Below are positions 34,592 to 42,974 of a stretch of 64,000 nt of DNA, one piece after another. Each line of letters starts with the position of its first letter. The first letter of the stretch is position 1. The position numbers and the translations under genes were made by a program. This DNA comes from Millisia brevis NBRC 105863 (GTDB lineage: Bacteria; Actinomycetota; Actinomycetes; Mycobacteriales; Mycobacteriaceae). The stretch spans positions 124,001 through 188,000 of the forward strand of contig NZ_BCRN01000006.1 of assembly GCF_001552615.1 (NCBI RefSeq), given 5' to 3'. The notes beneath the pieces are model-generated. The model made no database searches. It was given only the letters and a program-made list of their open reading frames with translations, and was not told the DNA's origin.

Positions 34592-35788
34592 TCAGCGGAA
34601 GGCGGCGTGCCCGGTGAGGGCCTTGCCGATCGACAGCAGATGCATCTCGCTGGTGCCCTCGTAGGTCAGCACCGATTCGAGGTTGTTGGCGTGCCGCAGC
34701 GGCGGGTACTCGAGGGTGATGCCGCTGCCGCCGAGGATGGTGCGGCATTCGCGGGCGATCGCGATCGCTTCGCGCACGTTGTTCAGCTTGCCCAGGCTCA
34801 GCTGCTCCGGTCGGATACCGCCGTCGTCCTTCATGCGGCCCAGGTGCAGGGCGAGCAGCAGACCCTTGCCGAGCTCGAGGGTCATATTCGCCAGCTTCTC
34901 CTGGGTGAGCTGGAAGCTCGACAGCGGGCGGTCGAAGACGTCGCGGGCGGCGGCGTAGTCGATCGCGGACTCGAGGCTGTCGCGGGCGGCGCCGAGGGCG
35001 CCGAAGACGATGCCGAAGCGGGCTTCGTTCAGGCAGGACAGGGGGGCGCTGAGGCCGCGGGCCTCGGGCAGCTGGGCGGAGGCGGGCAGCCGCACATTGT
35101 CGAGGACCAGTTCCGAGGTGACCGACGCGCGCAGCGACAGCTTGTGGTGGATGACGTTGGCGGTGAATCCCGGGGTGTCGGTGGGGACGACGAAGCCGCG
35201 GACACCGTCGTCGGTCTGCGCCCACACCGTGGCGACGTCGGCGAGGTTGCCGTTGGTGATCCACATCTTGGTGCCGTTGAGGATCCAGTCGTCACCGTCG
35301 CGGCGGGCGCGGGTGCGCATCCCGGCGGGGTTGGAGCCGAAGTCGGGTTCGGTCAGGCCGAAGCAGCCGATCGCCTCGCCGGCCGCGAGCTTCGGCAGCC
35401 ATTCGAGCTTCTGCTCCTCGGAGCCGTAACGGTAGATCGAGAACATCGACAGCGAACCCTGCACCGACACGAAGCTGCGGAAGCCGCTGTCGCCCGCCTC
35501 GAGTTCCAGACAGGCCAGGCCGTAACTGACCGCGTTGGTGCCGGCGCAGCCGTAGCCCTGCAGGTGCATGCCCAGCACGCCGAGGCTGCCGAATTCGCGG
35601 GCGATCTCGCGCGGCAGGGTGGCCGATTCGAACCACTCGGCGACGTTGGGCTTGAGGCGGGTGTCGACGAACTTGCGGACGGTGGCGGCGATATCGCGCT
35701 CGTCGTCGTCGAGCAGGCGGTCGGTGCCGAAGAGCTCCAGCGGCTTCTGGGCGCGGTTGTCGGAGCGGGGGGCGGTCACGGTCGTCAT
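34592..35788 (-). CDS. gcdH: Glutaryl-CoA dehydrogenase
   Basis: 398 residues, acyl-CoA dehydrogenase fold. GYGCAGTNAVSYGL, DSGFRSFVSVQGSLSMF and IGCFGLTEPDFGSNP match the glutaryl-CoA dehydrogenase pattern closely, better than other acyl-CoA dehydrogenases. The catalytic base is E377 in TYEGTSEMH. The enzyme oxidises and decarboxylates glutaryl-CoA to crotonyl-CoA with FAD. It is the second gene of the four-gene operon and ties the aminotransferase and CoA-transferase to glutarate rather than only to GABA. Confidence 0.9.
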   Translation of the reverse strand: MTTVTAPRSDNRAQKPLELFGTDRLLDDDERDIAATVRKFVDTRLKPNVAEWFESATLPREIAREFGSLGVLGMHLQGYGCAGTNAVSYGLACLELEAGDSGFRSFVSVQGSLSMFSIYRYGSEEQKLEWLPKLAAGEAIGCFGLTEPDFGSNPAGMRTRARRDGDDWILNGTKMWITNGNLADVATVWAQTDDGVRGFVVPTDTPGFTANVIHHKLSLRASVTSELVLDNVRLPASAQLPEARGLSAPLSCLNEARFGIVFGALGAARDSLESAIDYAAARDVFDRPLSSFQLTQEKLANMTLELGKGLLLALHLGRMKDDGGIRPEQLSLGKLNNVREAIAIARECRTILGGSGITLEYPPLRHANNLESVLTYEGTSEMHLLSIGKALTGHAAFR

Positions 35789-35820
35789 ATCGGGTCCTCG
35801 TCGGTCGGTGGGGCGGTGGA

Positions 35821-37179
35821 TCAGAGGGCGGCGAAGGCGGCGCGCAGGATCTCGAAACCCTCGTCGAGCAGGTCGTCGGAGATCGACAGCGGCGGCAGGA
35901 AGCGCAGCACATTGCCGAAGGTGCCGGCGGTGAGCGTCAACAGCCCATGCTGTACGCAGTCGCGGTTGATCGCGGCGACGGCGTCGCGGTTCGGGGTGTC
36001 GGAATCCGGTTCGACCAGTTCGACGGCGACCATCGCGCCGCGACCCCGGATCTCCCCGACGATCGGATGCTCGGCGGCGATCTCGCGCAGATGCCGGGTC
36101 ATGATGTCGCCGATCACCCGGGCCCGCTCGAGCAGGTTGTCCTGCTCGATGGTCTCGAAGACCCCGAGCGCCGCCTCGCAGGCTGCCGGGTTTCCGCTGT
36201 AGGTGCCGCCGATACCGCCGGCGTGCGCGGCGTCCATGATGTCCGCGCGGCCGGTGACCGCGGCCAGCGGAAGTCCGCCGGCGAGCCCCTTGGCGGTGAC
36301 GACCAGGTCGGGCACGAGGCCCTCGTGTTCGCTCGCGAACCAGGCCCCCGTGCGGCCGATACCGGCCTGGACCTCGTCGGCGACGAAGACGATGCCGCGC
36401 TCCCGGCAGAAGTCGGCGACGCGGGCCAGGAAGCCCGGCGCGGGCACGATGAAGCCGCCCTCACCCTGGATCGGTTCGACGATGACGCAGGCGACCACGC
36501 CGGCGCCGATCTGCACGTCGATCAGATCCCGGAAGGCGGTGAACGCCTCGTCGGCGGCGTTCTCGGGGCCGCTCGGCCACCGGTACGGGTAGGCCATCGG
36601 CGCCCGGTAGACCTCGGGTGCGAAGGGACCGAAGCCCGCCTTGTAGGGCGCGGCCTTCGCGGTCATCGACATCGTCAGCAGGCTGCGGCCGTGGAAGGCG
36701 TTGTCGAAGGTGACCACCGCCGGTCGGCCGGTCGCCGCCCGGGCGTACTTGACCGCGTTCTCGACGGCCTCGCTGCCGGTGTTGAACAGTGCGGTGCGCT
36801 TCTCGTGGTCGCCGGGGGTGAGGCGATTGAGGGTTTCGGCCACCTCGACATAGGACTCGTACGGGGTGGCGAGGAAACAGGTGTGCGTGAACTTCCCGAG
36901 CTGCTCGCGAGCCCGTTCGACCACCCGCGGAGCGGAGTTGCCGACGGTGGTCACCGCGATGCCGCTGCCGAAGTCGATGAAGGAGTTGCCGTCGACGTCG
37001 AGCAGCACACCGCCGCCGGCGGCCGCGGCGTAGACGCCGACGGCACTGGTCAGTCCGGTCGGCAACGCGGCGCCGCGGCGCTGCGCGATCTCGCGGGAGC
37101 GCGGTCCGGGGACCTCGGTGATCAGACGGCGGACCTGCTCGAGCTGGGGTCCGCCGACAGGAGCGTGTACTGCGGTCAT
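35821..37179 (-). CDS. gabT: Omega-aminotransferase (4-aminobutyrate/5-aminovalerate type)
   Basis: 452 residues, class III aminotransferase. PLP lysine K297 (TAKGLAGGLP), the aspartate D268 (VADEVQAGIGRTG) and TGSEAVENAVKYARAATGR are standard for GabT. It transfers the terminal amino group of GABA or 5-aminovalerate to 2-oxoglutarate. It is the first gene of the operon with gcdH, semialdehyde dehydrogenase and CoA-transferase, which favours 5-aminovalerate (lysine breakdown) as the physiological substrate. Start ATG 37179 has GAGGTGA upstream. Confidence 0.9.
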   Translation of the reverse strand: MTAVHAPVGGPQLEQVRRLITEVPGPRSREIAQRRGAALPTGLTSAVGVYAAAAGGGVLLDVDGNSFIDFGSGIAVTTVGNSAPRVVERAREQLGKFTHTCFLATPYESYVEVAETLNRLTPGDHEKRTALFNTGSEAVENAVKYARAATGRPAVVTFDNAFHGRSLLTMSMTAKAAPYKAGFGPFAPEVYRAPMAYPYRWPSGPENAADEAFTAFRDLIDVQIGAGVVACVIVEPIQGEGGFIVPAPGFLARVADFCRERGIVFVADEVQAGIGRTGAWFASEHEGLVPDLVVTAKGLAGGLPLAAVTGRADIMDAAHAGGIGGTYSGNPAACEAALGVFETIEQDNLLERARVIGDIMTRHLREIAAEHPIVGEIRGRGAMVAVELVEPDSDTPNRDAVAAINRDCVQHGLLTLTAGTFGNVLRFLPPLSISDDLLDEGFEILRAAFAAL

Positions 37180-37319
37180 GTCATCACCTCACGGTCGGTT
37201 ACCGATGAACCCTAGGAGCGGCCGCCGGCCTTCGATATCGCCCCGACGGACAAGGTGAACGACGACGTTCGCCGTGGTGTCGACGCCCCGCCCGGCGGGT
37301 TCATGGCACACTCGCGCCG

Positions 37320-38426
37320 GTGACACCGTCGATACAGCTGGGTCTCGTCGCCGGAGACGGGATCGGTCCGGAGATCGTTCCCGCCGCCGCCCGGGTCCTC
37401 GAGGCCGCCGCCACCGACCTGTTCACCATCGACTGGCATCCGCTGCCGATCGGGCACGAGGCGATCGAGCGGTACGGCGTCGCGGTGCCGGCCGAGACGC
37501 TCGCTGCGCTCGACCGCCTGGACGGGTGGATTCTCGGACCGCACGACAGCGCTTCGTATCCGGCGCAGCTGGCCGCGGCGGTGCCGCCGGCGGGGGCGAT
37601 CCGCAAACACTTCGATCTGTTCGCCAATATCCGGCCGGCGCGGGCGTGGCCCGGCACCGATCCGATCGCCCCGCGCGCCGATCTGGTGATCGTCCGGGAG
37701 AACACCGAGGGCCTCTACGCGGACCGCAATATGTTCGCCGGTTCCGGCGAGTTCATGCCGACACCGGACGTCGCCCTCGCGGTCGGCGTCATCACCCGCG
37801 CCGGGAGCGAGCGCATCGCGCGGGAGGCGTTCCGGCTGGCCGAGCAACGCCGCCGACACGTGACGATCGTGCACAAGGCGAACGTCCTGACGATGACGAC
37901 CGGGCTGTTCCGGGACGTCTGCCTCGAGGTGGCCGGCGACTATCCGGACGTCACCGTGTCCGAGCAGTTCGTCGACGCCGCCGCGGCGCATCTGGTACGC
38001 GACGCGTCGATCTTCGACGTGATCGTCACCGAGAACCTCTTCGGCGACATCCTGTCCGACCTCGCCGCGGAGTTGGCCGGCTCACTGGGGATCGCCGCCT
38101 CGCTGAACTGCTCGGCGACCCGGGCGATGGCCCAGGCCGCACACGGCGCCGCGCCGGACATCGCGGGTACCGATACCGCCAACCCGACAGCGCTGATCCT
38201 GTCGGTGGCGATGCTGCTGCGTTGGTTGCAGGGCCGCCACACCTCCCCCGTCTTCGGCGAAGCGGCGGGGCGCACCGAGGACGCGATCGGCGCGGTGATC
38301 GCCTCCCCGATCCGCACGCGCGACCTCGGCGGCACCGCCTCGACCACCGCCTTCACCGATGCGGTGATCGAGCGGATCATCGGAACGAGTAGCCGCCGTC
38401 GGGAAAGAGGGTCGACCCGGTCGTGA
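37320..38426 (+). CDS. Isocitrate/isopropylmalate-type decarboxylating dehydrogenase
   Basis: 368 residues. GDGIGPEI at the N-terminus, RENTEGLYADRN near 125, and VTENLFGDILSDLAAELAG in the C-terminal half are hallmarks of the beta-decarboxylating dehydrogenase family (isocitrate, isopropylmalate, tartrate/malate). Close similarity to one member cannot be settled by eye; being outside a leucine operon argues for a tartrate/malate- or homoisocitrate-like enzyme. Starts at GTG 37320. Its 3' end overlaps the convergent SDR gene by 50 bp. Confidence 0.82.
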   Translation: MTPSIQLGLVAGDGIGPEIVPAAARVLEAAATDLFTIDWHPLPIGHEAIERYGVAVPAETLAALDRLDGWILGPHDSASYPAQLAAAVPPAGAIRKHFDLFANIRPARAWPGTDPIAPRADLVIVRENTEGLYADRNMFAGSGEFMPTPDVALAVGVITRAGSERIAREAFRLAEQRRRHVTIVHKANVLTMTTGLFRDVCLEVAGDYPDVTVSEQFVDAAAAHLVRDASIFDVIVTENLFGDILSDLAAELAGSLGIAASLNCSATRAMAQAAHGAAPDIAGTDTANPTALILSVAMLLRWLQGRHTSPVFGEAAGRTEDAIGAVIASPIRTRDLGGTASTTAFTDAVIERIIGTSSRRRERGSTRS

Positions 38427-39114
38427 CGGTGTTGAGCAGCAGGTAGACCACCGCCTGGGCGACCTCGGGTTCGGTTCCCATCCGGCCGATCGTCGAGATC
38501 GAGGTGTAGAAGTCGAAGGCCGCGGCCCGAACCGCCGGATCGCGCTGGTCCCACAGGTGCCCGTCGACGGTGCCGGGCGCCACCGCGTTGACCCGAATCG
38601 GGGCCAGTTCGAAGGCCAACCCGCGCGCCAAGCCCTCGATGGCGGCGTTGGCCGCGGTATAGGCCGGAGCGTTCCCGGCGGGGCGGATGCTGGCCGCACC
38701 CGACATCAGCACGATCGACGCGTCGGCCGCGAGCTTCGGCAGGGCGGACTTCACCACCCGGTACTGCCCCCAGAACTTCGACTGGAAGGGAGTCGCGGCC
38801 TGCTCGACCGACAAGTCCGCGATCGACCCGGTGACGTAGTCGGCCGCGGTCGTGAAAATGCCGTGCACCGTCTCGATCCCCGCGAAGAAGGTGTCGATGG
38901 TGTCCTGGTCCGAGGTATCGACCACCGCCCAGCGTGCGGCGTCACCGAGTTCGGATGCGGCCGCCTCCAGCGTCGCAGCGGTGCGGCCACCCAGTACGAC
39001 GTTGCCGCCTGCGGCCGTCACCAGTCGGGCGACCGCCAGTCCGATGCCGGTCCCACCCCCGATCAGGACGACGGTGCGGTCGGCGAAGGCGGTTTCGGAC
39101 AGAAACGAGGTCAT
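38377..39114 (-). CDS. Short-chain dehydrogenase lacking the catalytic lysine
   Basis: 245 residues. The nucleotide loop GGGTGIGLAVARL and late AVAPGTVDG and FPDGGYS motifs show an SDR fold. The active site has S138/S142 and Y152 in PAYTAANAA, but the usual lysine four residues after the tyrosine is asparagine (N156). It may be a weakened or non-standard enzyme. ATG 39114 is used; a GTG four codons earlier is also possible. It overlaps the convergent dehydrogenase gene tail to tail by 50 bp. Confidence 0.82.
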   Translation of the reverse strand: MTSFLSETAFADRTVVLIGGGTGIGLAVARLVTAAGGNVVLGGRTAATLEAAASELGDAARWAVVDTSDQDTIDTFFAGIETVHGIFTTAADYVTGSIADLSVEQAATPFQSKFWGQYRVVKSALPKLAADASIVLMSGAASIRPAGNAPAYTAANAAIEGLARGLAFELAPIRVNAVAPGTVDGHLWDQRDPAVRAAAFDFYTSISTIGRMGTEPEVAQAVVYLLLNTVTTGSTLFPDGGYSFR

Positions 39115-39275
39115 GGACCCGAACACTAGAAGCCCGGCCCGACGTCCTCGATGTGCATCCCGCCGGATTGGAGGTCCGAATCAGGGCACTGCGCCCGGTG
39201 AGCCGTGGCCGAAGGATCCATAGGCTGACCGCAGACGCTTGACCGGCGGGCGGCCAACAGCAGAAAGCGGCGCAT

Positions 39276-40841
39276 ATGAGAATCGGAATCGACGTCGGCG
39301 GCACCAATACCGACGCAGTGCTGATGCGCGGTGATCGGGTGGTCGCCGCCTGCAAGCGGTCGACCGCTCCCGACGTCACCCGCGGCATTCTCGACGCGAT
39401 CTCCGCGCTGGAGTCGGCCCATCCGTTCGGGGCGCAGGACATCGACGCGATCATGGTGGGCACCACCCACTTCATCAACGCGTTGATCGAACGGCGTGGG
39501 CTGGCGCCGACCGCCGCCGTCCGGCTCGGTCTCCCGGCGACCAGTTCGCTTCCACCGTTTGTCGGTTGGCCCACCGAGTTGGTGGAGGCGATCGACGGCC
39601 AGGGCTACCTCGCCCATGGCGGATACGAATTCGATGGCTCCGCCCTCGCCGACCTCGATCCCGACGAACTGCACCGCATCGGCGACGACATCGCGGCACG
39701 CGGCATCCGGTCGATCGCGATCTCGAGCGTCTTCGCACCGGTGAACGCGGACGCCGAGATAGCGGCCGCCGACATCTTCGCCGCGCACCTCGGTCCCACC
39801 GTGGCGATCTCGCTGTCCCACGAGATCGGCCGAATCGGGCTGTTGGAACGCGAGAACGCCACGATCATCAACGCCGCCCTGCGCGATATCGCCGACGCGA
39901 TCCTCGCCGACCTGTCCGAATCCCTGCATCGCCGCGGGTGGGACGCCCCGCTCTATCTGAGCCAGAACGACGGCACTCTGATGAACCTCGAACAGGCGCG
40001 CCGGTACCCGGTGGCGACGTTCGCCTCCGGGCCGACCAATTCGATGCGCGGGGCGGCGTTGTTGTCGGGGATGCAGACCTGCGCCGTCGTCGACATCGGC
40101 GGCACCACCAGCGATATCGGTCTGCTCGAGGGCGGATTCCCGCGCGAGTCGCGGGCCGAGGTCCACGTCGCGGGCGTGCGCACCAACTTTCGGATGCCCG
40201 ACGTGATCTCCCTGGGGATCGGAGGCGGTTCGCGCATCCGCGACGACGGCCGACGCATCGGCCCGGACTCGGTCGGCTACCGGCTGCCGTCCGAGGCGCG
40301 CGTCTTCGGAGGAACCGCACTGACCGCCACCGACATCGCGGTCGCCGCCGGTCGCGGCGTCGTCGGCGACCCGAACCTGGTGGCGCATCTGGACGGGTCG
40401 GTCGTTCGCGATGCTCTGGCCCGGATCGACGAGGAGATCGCCCGCGGTGTCGATCGCATGCGGGTGTCGGCCGATCCGTTGGCGGTGGTCGCCGTCGGTG
40501 GTGGTTCGATCCTGCTGCCGGAGAGCCTCCCCGGTTTCGGGACCATCCTGCGACCGGACAACTACGCGGTCGCCAACGCCGTCGGCGCGGCCATTGCCAA
40601 CGTCGGCGGCGAGGTCGACCGCATGTACTCCACCGATCGGCTCTCCCGCGATCGGATCGTCGAGCAGGCCCGTCAGGAGGCGATCAATCGCGCCGTCCTC
40701 GCCGGGGCGACCGCCGATTCGGTCCGCATCGTCGAATTCGACGAACTACCCATCCCCTATCTACCGGGCAACGCGGTGCGCGTTCGCGTGAAAGCGGTCG
40801 GCGTCCTCGATCTCGGCAAGGAGGCTCCCGCTCATGTCTGA
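39276..40841 (+). CDS. Short HyuA-like hydantoinase/oxoprolinase-family ATPase
   Basis: 521 residues. MRIGIDVGGTNTDAVLM and VVDIGGTTSDIGLLEGG are the two phosphate loops of the HyuA fold. It is about 165 residues shorter than the HyuA at 18471 and lacks that protein's C-terminal extension, a form typically found next to DUF917 proteins rather than HyuB. It overlaps the first DUF917 gene by 8 bp. It probably supplies ATP-driven activation of a cyclic amide or related compound; the substrate is unknown. Confidence 0.85.
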   Translation: MRIGIDVGGTNTDAVLMRGDRVVAACKRSTAPDVTRGILDAISALESAHPFGAQDIDAIMVGTTHFINALIERRGLAPTAAVRLGLPATSSLPPFVGWPTELVEAIDGQGYLAHGGYEFDGSALADLDPDELHRIGDDIAARGIRSIAISSVFAPVNADAEIAAADIFAAHLGPTVAISLSHEIGRIGLLERENATIINAALRDIADAILADLSESLHRRGWDAPLYLSQNDGTLMNLEQARRYPVATFASGPTNSMRGAALLSGMQTCAVVDIGGTTSDIGLLEGGFPRESRAEVHVAGVRTNFRMPDVISLGIGGGSRIRDDGRRIGPDSVGYRLPSEARVFGGTALTATDIAVAAGRGVVGDPNLVAHLDGSVVRDALARIDEEIARGVDRMRVSADPLAVVAVGGGSILLPESLPGFGTILRPDNYAVANAVGAAIANVGGEVDRMYSTDRLSRDRIVEQARQEAINRAVLAGATADSVRIVEFDELPIPYLPGNAVRVRVKAVGVLDLGKEAPAHV

Positions 40842-41988
40842 CGTCACCATGACTCGACCCCGCCGGCCCTACCCCGACCACCCCCATACCCTCGCGCGCA
40901 TTTCCACCGACGACGTCGATCCGATCACCGTCGGCGCGGCCCTGCTCGGCACCGGCGGAGGCGGCGATCCCCATATCGGCGGACTGCTCGCCGCCGAGGC
41001 GATCCGCCGCCACGGCCCGGTGGAGGTGGTGGGTCTCGACGCCGTACCCGACGATGCCGTCGTGCTGCCGGTCGCCCTGATGGGCGCACCGACCGTCGTC
41101 ATCGAGAAGATCCCCTCCGCCGACCAGTTGGAGACCGCGATCGGCGCCATGGCCAGATATCTGGGCACCCCGCCGACCCATATCGCCTGCATCGAGGCCG
41201 GTGGCATCAACTCGATGCTTCCGGTGGTGGCCGCCGCCCGCCTCGGACTGCCACTGATCGACGGCGACGGGATGGGGCGGGCCTTCCCGGAGATTCAGAT
41301 GGTGCTGCCCACCCTGTCCGGCATACCCGCAGGCCCCCTGTCGTTCGCGGATGAAAAGGGCAACACCGGCATCGTCGACTCGATCGACAACAACTGGGCC
41401 GAACGCCTGACCCGCCCGCTCGCGGTGCAGATGGGCAGTTCGATCGTCATCTCCTGCTTCCCGATGTCCGGGGCCGCGGTGCGCGACAGCTTCGTGCCGG
41501 ACACGCTGTCCCTCTGCCAGGAACTGGGGATCCTCACCCGTTCGGCCGTCACCTCGCATACCGATCCGGTGACCGCCCTGGCCGATCGGCTCGGTGGTTC
41601 GATCCTGTTGACCGGCAAAGTGATCGACGTGCGGCGTGAGACCGTCGGCGGATTCGTGCGCGGCGAGGCGTTCATCGAGGGCATCGGCGACGACGACGGC
41701 AGGTGCCTGACGGTGGGGTTCCGGAACGAGAACCTGGTGGCGACCGTCGACGGCACCGTCGTGTGCACGACGCCCGACCTGATCATCCTGGTCGACGACG
41801 AGACCGGCGCGGCGATCACCACCGAGGCCGTGCGGTACGGCCAACGCGTGCGCGTGCTGTCCGGCCCGAGCGACGAGCGGTGGCATTCCGTCGCCGGGGT
41901 CGATCTGGTCGGTCCGCGCCGTTTCGGCTACGACGTCGATGTGGTTCGTTCACCGGCCCCACCGTCGACCGTCCCCGCCGTAGGCTGA
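40834..41988 (+). CDS. DUF917 (S-methyl-thiohydantoin desulfurase-like) protein A
   Basis: 384 residues. GAALLGTGGGGDPHIGGLL near 35-52 is the signature of the DUF917 N-domain, and ACIEAGGINSMLPVVAAARL with PLIDGDGMGRAFPEIQM the second conserved block. Members are tied to hydantoin/thiohydantoin metabolism by name and gene context, but few have been tested. It is translationally coupled to the HyuA-like gene (8-bp overlap) and followed 5 bp later by a second DUF917 gene. Confidence 0.85.
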   Translation: MSDVTMTRPRRPYPDHPHTLARISTDDVDPITVGAALLGTGGGGDPHIGGLLAAEAIRRHGPVEVVGLDAVPDDAVVLPVALMGAPTVVIEKIPSADQLETAIGAMARYLGTPPTHIACIEAGGINSMLPVVAAARLGLPLIDGDGMGRAFPEIQMVLPTLSGIPAGPLSFADEKGNTGIVDSIDNNWAERLTRPLAVQMGSSIVISCFPMSGAAVRDSFVPDTLSLCQELGILTRSAVTSHTDPVTALADRLGGSILLTGKVIDVRRETVGGFVRGEAFIEGIGDDDGRCLTVGFRNENLVATVDGTVVCTTPDLIILVDDETGAAITTEAVRYGQRVRVLSGPSDERWHSVAGVDLVGPRRFGYDVDVVRSPAPPSTVPAVG

Positions 41989-41993
41989 GCCGC

Positions 41994-42974
41994 GTGCCAA
42001 CCCGGTGGAGCCCGTCCGAACTCGATGAATTCGTGCTCGGACTGCGTCTGCTCGGCTCCGGCGGTGGCGGCGACCCGCACCTGCTCGCGCTGTCCACCGC
42101 GACGGTGCTGCGCGAGCATCCGGTGGACTGGGTCACCCTCGACGATCTGCCCGACGATGGATGGGTGGCGCCCGTCGCGTATATCGGCGCGACCGCCGCG
42201 ATCCGGGAAAAGCTGCCCGCCGGAACCGAGTTGGTCGCCGCCGTCGAGGCATTGACCCGGTGGACCGGCGTCCGGCCGGTGGCGGTCATGGCGGTCGAGA
42301 TGGCCGGTGTCAACGGCATCGCCGCCCTCGATACGGCCGCACGCGGCGGACTTCCGCTGCTCGACGCGGATTTCACCGGCCGGGCGCTCCCCCGCCTGGA
42401 CCAACTGTCGGTCTGCGTCGCCGGCGGCCGGCCGACGCCGTGCGTCGTCACCGAGGCCGGCGGCACCACCGTACTGGTGGACGGAACCGACGCACACCGC
42501 ACCGAAACCCTGATCCGGACGGTGATCACGGCGACCGGCGGGTGGGCCGCGCTGGCGTTCGCCTTCCAACGGGTGGCGGCTCTCGGGGCGGTGGCCATCA
42601 CCGGCACGGCGGCGCGGGCGCGGCATCTCGGGCGAGCGATGGCCACCGCCGACCACCTGCACGAGATCGACGAGGTGACCGTCCTGGCGGACGGTCGGAT
42701 CAGCGCGATCGACGCCGCCCCCGAACGGGACGGATCCCGACGGACCTCGGTGACGATCACCGATTCCGCCTCGGGTGCGGTGCTGCGGGTCGAGGCGGAC
42801 AACGAGTTCGTCCTGGTCCTGCTCGATGGTGACATCGTCTGCGCCGCACCGGATATCATCTGCCTGATCGCGGCTGCCGATCGGCAGGTACTCAGCATCG
42901 ACGATGTGCGCGCCGGAACCCGGGTATCGCTGCTGCATCTGCCGGCGCCCGCGTGGTGGCGGGCCCGCCGATGA
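41994..42974 (+). CDS. DUF917 protein B (shorter paralogue)
   Basis: 326 residues from GTG 41994, 5 bp after the first DUF917 gene. It keeps LRLLGSGGGGDPHLLAL and AVEMAGVNGIAALDTAARGG with PLLDADFTGRALP, so it is a paralogue of protein A but about 60 residues shorter at the C-terminus and clearly diverged. The pair may form a heteromer. Its stop overlaps the start of the PucR gene (ATGA), so enzyme and regulator are co-translated. Confidence 0.83.
   Translation: MPTRWSPSELDEFVLGLRLLGSGGGGDPHLLALSTATVLREHPVDWVTLDDLPDDGWVAPVAYIGATAAIREKLPAGTELVAAVEALTRWTGVRPVAVMAVEMAGVNGIAALDTAARGGLPLLDADFTGRALPRLDQLSVCVAGGRPTPCVVTEAGGTTVLVDGTDAHRTETLIRTVITATGGWAALAFAFQRVAALGAVAITGTAARARHLGRAMATADHLHEIDEVTVLADGRISAIDAAPERDGSRRTSVTITDSASGAVLRVEADNEFVLVLLDGDIVCAAPDIICLIAAADRQVLSIDDVRAGTRVSLLHLPAPAWWRARR

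Noticed and set aside
38082-38699. Second minus-strand frame overlapping the SDR gene
   Set aside because: Same strand, wrong frame relative to the clear SDR motifs; no independent support.
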